This document shows positions 60,767 through 64,000 of a stretch of 64,000 nt of DNA, piece after piece. The stretch is from UBA1941 sp046329555. GTDB taxonomy: Bacteria; Bacteroidota; Bacteroidia; Chitinophagales; LD1. Below the pieces are notes generated by a model, which was not told the origin of the DNA, did no database searches, and saw only the letters and a program-made list of their open reading frames with translations. Where the stretch lies: positions 186,001 through 250,000 of the forward strand of contig JAXLUK010000004.1 of the NCBI GenBank assembly GCA_046329555.1. Reading direction: 5' to 3'. The position numbers were made by a program, and so were the translations under genes. Numbering within the stretch: the first letter of the stretch is position 1; each line of letters starts with the position of its first letter.

Positions 60767-62275
60767 ATGGTAGAATTTATAGCGAAAAACCTGCGCTGGA
60801 TGCCGGCACCGGTAGCCCGTTTTCTAGAGAAACGTATTAAGAATAATGCAGTAACCAGGAAGCTGGTTGAGAAAGAAAATGCGAAGATCACTGCAGATAT
60901 TGAACACTCGCTTAAACCCTACCGGGGAAAGTTTGAAAGTTTTGCCACCCTTCCTTCAACAGGACGCTCAAGAGAGACGATTCTGGCTGACATACAGGCC
61001 ATGCATGATTTGGAATCCGGCAAATGGCAACAAGGCTACGTATCTGGCGGAATTTATCACGGTGATGCGCAGCATATCGACTTTCTGAACAAAGTGTACG
61101 CTTTACACTCTCAAAGCAACCCTTTACATAGTGATCTGTTTCCTAGCGCAACCAAATTTGAAGCGGAGATCATAGGAATGGTAGCATCATTTATGGGACA
61201 AGGAAAGACCACAGATGGCAGTGAGGTAGTGGGTGCCGTAAGTTCAGGAGGTACAGAAAGTATTTTGTTGGCGATGAAATCATATCGCGACCGCGCACGC
61301 GAGGAATACGGCATCACTTCACCTGAGATGATTTTACCTGATTCTGCCCACGCCGCTTTCGATAAAGCCGCGCATTATTTTGGAATCCGCCAGGTGCGCA
61401 TTCCCTTGAATGCACAGTTCACAGTAGATCCTGCTGCCGTTCGGCAAGCAATCACCAAAAACACCATTTGCATCATCGGCTCGGCGCCTAGCTTTCCACA
61501 TGGCGTTTTTGATCCTATTCCAGCGTTATCACAAATTGCTTTGGAGCACAATATTGGGTTTCATACCGATGCCTGCCTGGGTGGATTTATTGTGCCCTTC
61601 GCTGAGAAGCTGGGCTATCCAGTGCCGGTAATTGACTTTCGATTATCAGGCGTGACCTCCATGAGTGTAGATACCCACAAATACGGCTATGCGGCCAAGG
61701 GAACTTCGGTGGTTTTATACAGAAACGCTGACTTAAGGCGCTATCAATACTACACCACCACCGAGTGGCCCGGAGGACTGTACTTCTCTCCTACCTTAGC
61801 AGGCAGCAGGCCTGGGGCTTTAAGTGCTACATGCTGGGCGGCCATGTTAAGTATGGGCGAAGAAGGATATTTGCAGGCCACCAAAGCCATTGTTGAAACT
61901 GCGCAAAAACTAAAAAGCGAAATCGCAGGTATTCCGGAACTTAAAATACTGGGGAACCCGCTCTGGATTCTGGCATTAGCCAGCGATGAACTAAACATTT
62001 ATGAAGTTCTTGATCAAATGACCAAGCGACAGTGGAATTTGAATGGCCTGCATAAGCCGGCTTGTTTTCACTTGGCGGTTACGTTGCGGCATACCCAGCC
62101 CGGCGTAGCCGAAAAATTTATTGCTGATTTAAAAGAAAGTGTAGCCTTTGTAAAAGCCAATCCCGGCCAAAAAGAAGGCATGGCGCCAGTTTACGGCATG
62201 GCTTCCAGCTTGCCCTTCCGCGGGATGGTGAGCGATATTTTAAAGCAATACATGGATGTAGTGTACAAAATATAA
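60767..62275 (+). CDS. Sphingosine-1-phosphate-lyase-like PLP enzyme
   Basis: A 502-residue group II PLP decarboxylase-fold enzyme. The PLP lysine is Lys305 in SVDTHKYGYAAKGTSVV, and SSGGTESILLAMKSYRDRA and AHAAFDKAAHYF are present; these blocks closely parallel eukaryotic sphingosine-1-phosphate lyase, as I remember it (DTHKYGYAPKG, GGTESILM). That enzyme splits sphingoid base phosphates to a fatty aldehyde and phosphoethanolamine. Bacteroidota make sphingolipids, so the role is plausible. It has N-terminal basic residues but no clear membrane anchor. A glutamate or tyrosine decarboxylase role is a weaker alternative. ATG 60767 preferred over TTG 60686. Confidence 0.85.
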   Translation: MVEFIAKNLRWMPAPVARFLEKRIKNNAVTRKLVEKENAKITADIEHSLKPYRGKFESFATLPSTGRSRETILADIQAMHDLESGKWQQGYVSGGIYHGDAQHIDFLNKVYALHSQSNPLHSDLFPSATKFEAEIIGMVASFMGQGKTTDGSEVVGAVSSGGTESILLAMKSYRDRAREEYGITSPEMILPDSAHAAFDKAAHYFGIRQVRIPLNAQFTVDPAAVRQAITKNTICIIGSAPSFPHGVFDPIPALSQIALEHNIGFHTDACLGGFIVPFAEKLGYPVPVIDFRLSGVTSMSVDTHKYGYAAKGTSVVLYRNADLRRYQYYTTTEWPGGLYFSPTLAGSRPGALSATCWAAMLSMGEEGYLQATKAIVETAQKLKSEIAGIPELKILGNPLWILALASDELNIYEVLDQMTKRQWNLNGLHKPACFHLAVTLRHTQPGVAEKFIADLKESVAFVKANPGQKEGMAPVYGMASSLPFRGMVSDILKQYMDVVYKI

Positions 62276-62296
62276 CTTCGCCCGAAAATCCATCCA

Positions 62297-63076
62297 TTGT
62301 CAGGCATCGCTTTACTTAGTGCTATTCCTATCCGAAAAGAACCTTCGCACCGTAGCGAAATGGTGAGTCAGTTATTGTTTGGTGAAGGCTATGATGTTAC
62401 CGAATCAAAAGAAGACTGGATCAAGGTAAAGTGTTGGTATGATGGTTATGAAGGATGGATGGACAAAGCACAATCTCGCACGCTGGCGCCGCGCGATGTC
62501 TCCTCCTTGAAGTCTACCCCCTCAGGTATTGCCTTGGAAGTAGTCAACAGCGCCACCAGTCCGGAACGCGCCATAACGGTGGTTAATGGCAGCTCATTGC
62601 CGGGATACGATGGCATGAATTTCAAAATTGGGAACGAGAAATTCATCTATAACGGACAGGCGCTTTTACCGGGACAAATAGTACCTGGTGGTCCGATCAG
62701 TATGCTGGAAAAAATTGCGCTCCGTTACCTTCATGCCCCGTATTTATGGGGTGGGCGTTCTCCTTTTGGAATCGATTGTTCTGGATTAACCCAAGTGGTG
62801 TTTAAATGTTTAGGGGTGGCCTTGCCACGCGATGCCTACCAACAGGCAGAAATGGGAACCACCTTAAATTTTGTTGAAGAAACACAGCCGGGCGATTTGG
62901 CATTCTTTCATAATCCGGAAGGTAAGATAACCCATGTAGGTATCATCTTAAAAGACCAGCAAATCATTCATGCATCGGGGCGGGTGCGTATCGACCGATT
63001 TGATCACTTTGGCATCTACCGGCAAGAGACGAAGAAGTACTCTCATCAGTTGAAACTGCTCAAAAGGGTGCTCTAA
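62297..63076 (+). CDS. NlpC/P60 (C40) peptidase with N-terminal SH3-like domain, TTG start
   Basis: A 259-residue peptidoglycan-type peptidase resembling gamma-D-glutamyl-diamino-acid endopeptidase. The N-terminal SH3-like domain holds ALLSAIPIRKEPSHRSEMV and WIKVKCWYDGYEGWM. The catalytic set is Cys161 (GIDCSGLTQVVF), His213 (ITHVGIIL) and a polar third residue near IIHASG. No signal peptide is seen, so either it acts on imported muropeptides or its export is unusual. The TTG at 62297 is the only plausible start: the frame is closed by the previous gene's stop at 62273 and the next ATG lies inside the SH3 domain. Confidence 0.88.
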   Translation: MSGIALLSAIPIRKEPSHRSEMVSQLLFGEGYDVTESKEDWIKVKCWYDGYEGWMDKAQSRTLAPRDVSSLKSTPSGIALEVVNSATSPERAITVVNGSSLPGYDGMNFKIGNEKFIYNGQALLPGQIVPGGPISMLEKIALRYLHAPYLWGGRSPFGIDCSGLTQVVFKCLGVALPRDAYQQAEMGTTLNFVEETQPGDLAFFHNPEGKITHVGIILKDQQIIHASGRVRIDRFDHFGIYRQETKKYSHQLKLLKRVL

Positions 63077-63083
63077 TCCACCA

Positions 63084-63998
63084 TTATGCTAACATCCTGA
63101 TAGCCTTTTCCAATGCGGTAATAAATCGATCAATTTCTTGGGCTGTATTGTAGAATGCAAAGGAAGCACGACAAGTTCCTTCTATACCCAAACGATCCAT
63201 TAACGGCTGGCAACAATGGCTACCCGTTCTGATGGCAATACCTTGTTTATCCAACAAAATACCTAAATCATAGGCATGTATGCCATCCACATTAAACGAA
63301 ATGACACTGCACTTATTCGCCGCAGTGCCTACTAACTGCACCCGTTCCACCTTTTTCATTTCTTCGGTGGCGTAAAGAAGCAGCTGATTTTCATAATGCG
63401 CTATGTGGTTTAGCCCAATGTGGCGCAAATAATCAACTGCTGCTCCCAATCCAATGGCGCCGGCAATATGGGGTGTTCCTGCTTCAAATTTGTACGGCAA
63501 ATCCTGAAAGGTGGTACCGGAAACCGAAACCGTTTTAATCATCTCACCGCCGCTCATAAAAGGCAACATTTCCTTCAGCAGCGCTTCTTTCCCATACAAC
63601 ACCCCGATACCAGTTGGCCCCAACATTTTATGCGCACTAAAGCCCAGAAAATCGCAATCCAGCGTACTTACATCTACTTGTTGATGAGGCAATGCCTGCG
63701 CGCCATCTATAAAAACCACTGCACCTACACCATGTGCCGCGGCGATTATTTCCTGCACCGGATGAATAGTTCCCAAGGCATTAGATACATAGGCTACTGA
63801 TACCAGTTTTGTTTTGGGCGACAACATCTGGTGAAAAATATCCATTCGCAGCGTACCCTCAGGTGTAAAGGGAATAATTTTCAAGGTTGCCTTCCGCTCT
63901 TCACACAATAATTGCCAGGGAACAAAGTTGCTGTGGTGTTCCATTTCACTAACCACCACCTCATCCCCTTCATGGATGAACTTCCTGCCATAACCGTA
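63084..63998 (-). CDS. sufS: Cysteine desulfurase SufS type (5' truncated by the window end)
   Basis: At least 305 residues of a PLP desulfurase supplying sulfur for iron-sulfur clusters. The frame remains open to the window edge (YGYGRKFIHEGDEVVVSEM precedes the internal GTG at 63959), so the start lies outside. Visible are EMEHHSNFVPWQ, DGAQALPHQ, the PLP lysine in FSAHKMLGPTGIG, RTGSHCCQPLM and the catalytic Cys region with GTCRASFAFYNT, the SufS-type ending. Convergent with the NlpC/P60 gene with 7 nt between stops. Neighbouring suf genes would lie beyond the edge. Confidence 0.93.
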   Translation of the reverse strand, partial: YGYGRKFIHEGDEVVVSEMEHHSNFVPWQLLCEERKATLKIIPFTPEGTLRMDIFHQMLSPKTKLVSVAYVSNALGTIHPVQEIIAAAHGVGAVVFIDGAQALPHQQVDVSTLDCDFLGFSAHKMLGPTGIGVLYGKEALLKEMLPFMSGGEMIKTVSVSGTTFQDLPYKFEAGTPHIAGAIGLGAAVDYLRHIGLNHIAHYENQLLLYATEEMKKVERVQLVGTAANKCSVISFNVDGIHAYDLGILLDKQGIAIRTGSHCCQPLMDRLGIEGTCRASFAFYNTAQEIDRFITALEKAIRMLA

Positions 63999-64000
63999 CG

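Overview
The window is chromosomal DNA of a member of the Bacteroidota, probably near the Chitinophagia/Sphingobacteriia, though I cannot fix the family. Supporting signs are type IX secretion (T9SS) cargo with type A sorting tails and a gliding-motility C-terminal (CHU_C) domain, SprB repeats, a fused LpxC-FabZ, a type III glutamine synthetase, a sphingosine-1-phosphate-lyase-like enzyme, and -7 promoter boxes of the TAnnTTTG/TAnnTTCG type. I see no prophage, IS element, integron or CRISPR array. Most of the window is densely packed with intact genes on both strands.

Layout. 1-6.6 kb: 3' part of a 2-oxoacid dehydrogenase E1, a GT39-like membrane protein, then four translationally coupled genes (unknown 131-aa protein, BtrH-like acyltransferase, ABC ATPase, ABC-2 permease) facing ung. 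6.8-16.2 kb, minus strand: M20 dipeptidase, OmpH/Skp, a TPR protein, gyrA, a SirB1-like protein and topA. 16.2-20 kb: a regulatory gap with a palindrome and a possible small RNA, an XRE regulator, then gpsA, enoyl-CoA hydratase, PAP2 phosphatase and a methyltransferase. 20-25.5 kb: glmM, a T9SS/SprB-repeat protein and pbpC. 25.5-30.6 kb, minus strand: a five-gene operon (tyrosine/histidine ammonia-lyase family, FabG, ketosynthase, ACP, NDH-2) that resembles the initiation part of a flexirubin/aryl-polyene pathway. 30.7-38.5 kb: ALDH7, tRNA-Lys, DUF4920 protein, PrxQ-like peroxiredoxin, a GC-rich structured repeat, trans-sulfuration enzyme, SDR, MarC and CysQ. 38.5-44.8 kb: a soluble PAS histidine kinase, a GH3 protein and the lipid A genes lpxC/fabZ-lpxA with an orphan ABC ATPase. 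44.9-50.2 kb: two secreted paralogues built from a repeat I do not recognise, followed by a 1203-aa SprB-repeat adhesin. 50.2-57.5 kb: a flippase and membrane-protein pair, glnN, a TMTC-like GT-C/TPR protein and an Smr protein. 57.5-64 kb: small secreted protein, metal-receptor protein, two tandem T9SS cargo proteins, S1P-lyase-like enzyme, NlpC/P60 peptidase and the 3' part of sufS.

Themes. Much of the window serves the envelope: lipid A, peptidoglycan, OMP chaperone, glycan handling and T9SS surface proteins. The most unusual parts are the locus of two repeat proteins plus a Cys-rich-headed adhesin (44.9-50.2 kb), the compact ammonia-lyase/ketosynthase/ACP operon ending in an NDH-2 gene together with the BtrH/ABC operon, and the divergent regulatory gap at 16.2-16.55 kb. 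All functions are assigned by reading motifs and from memory of the families; no database search was run.
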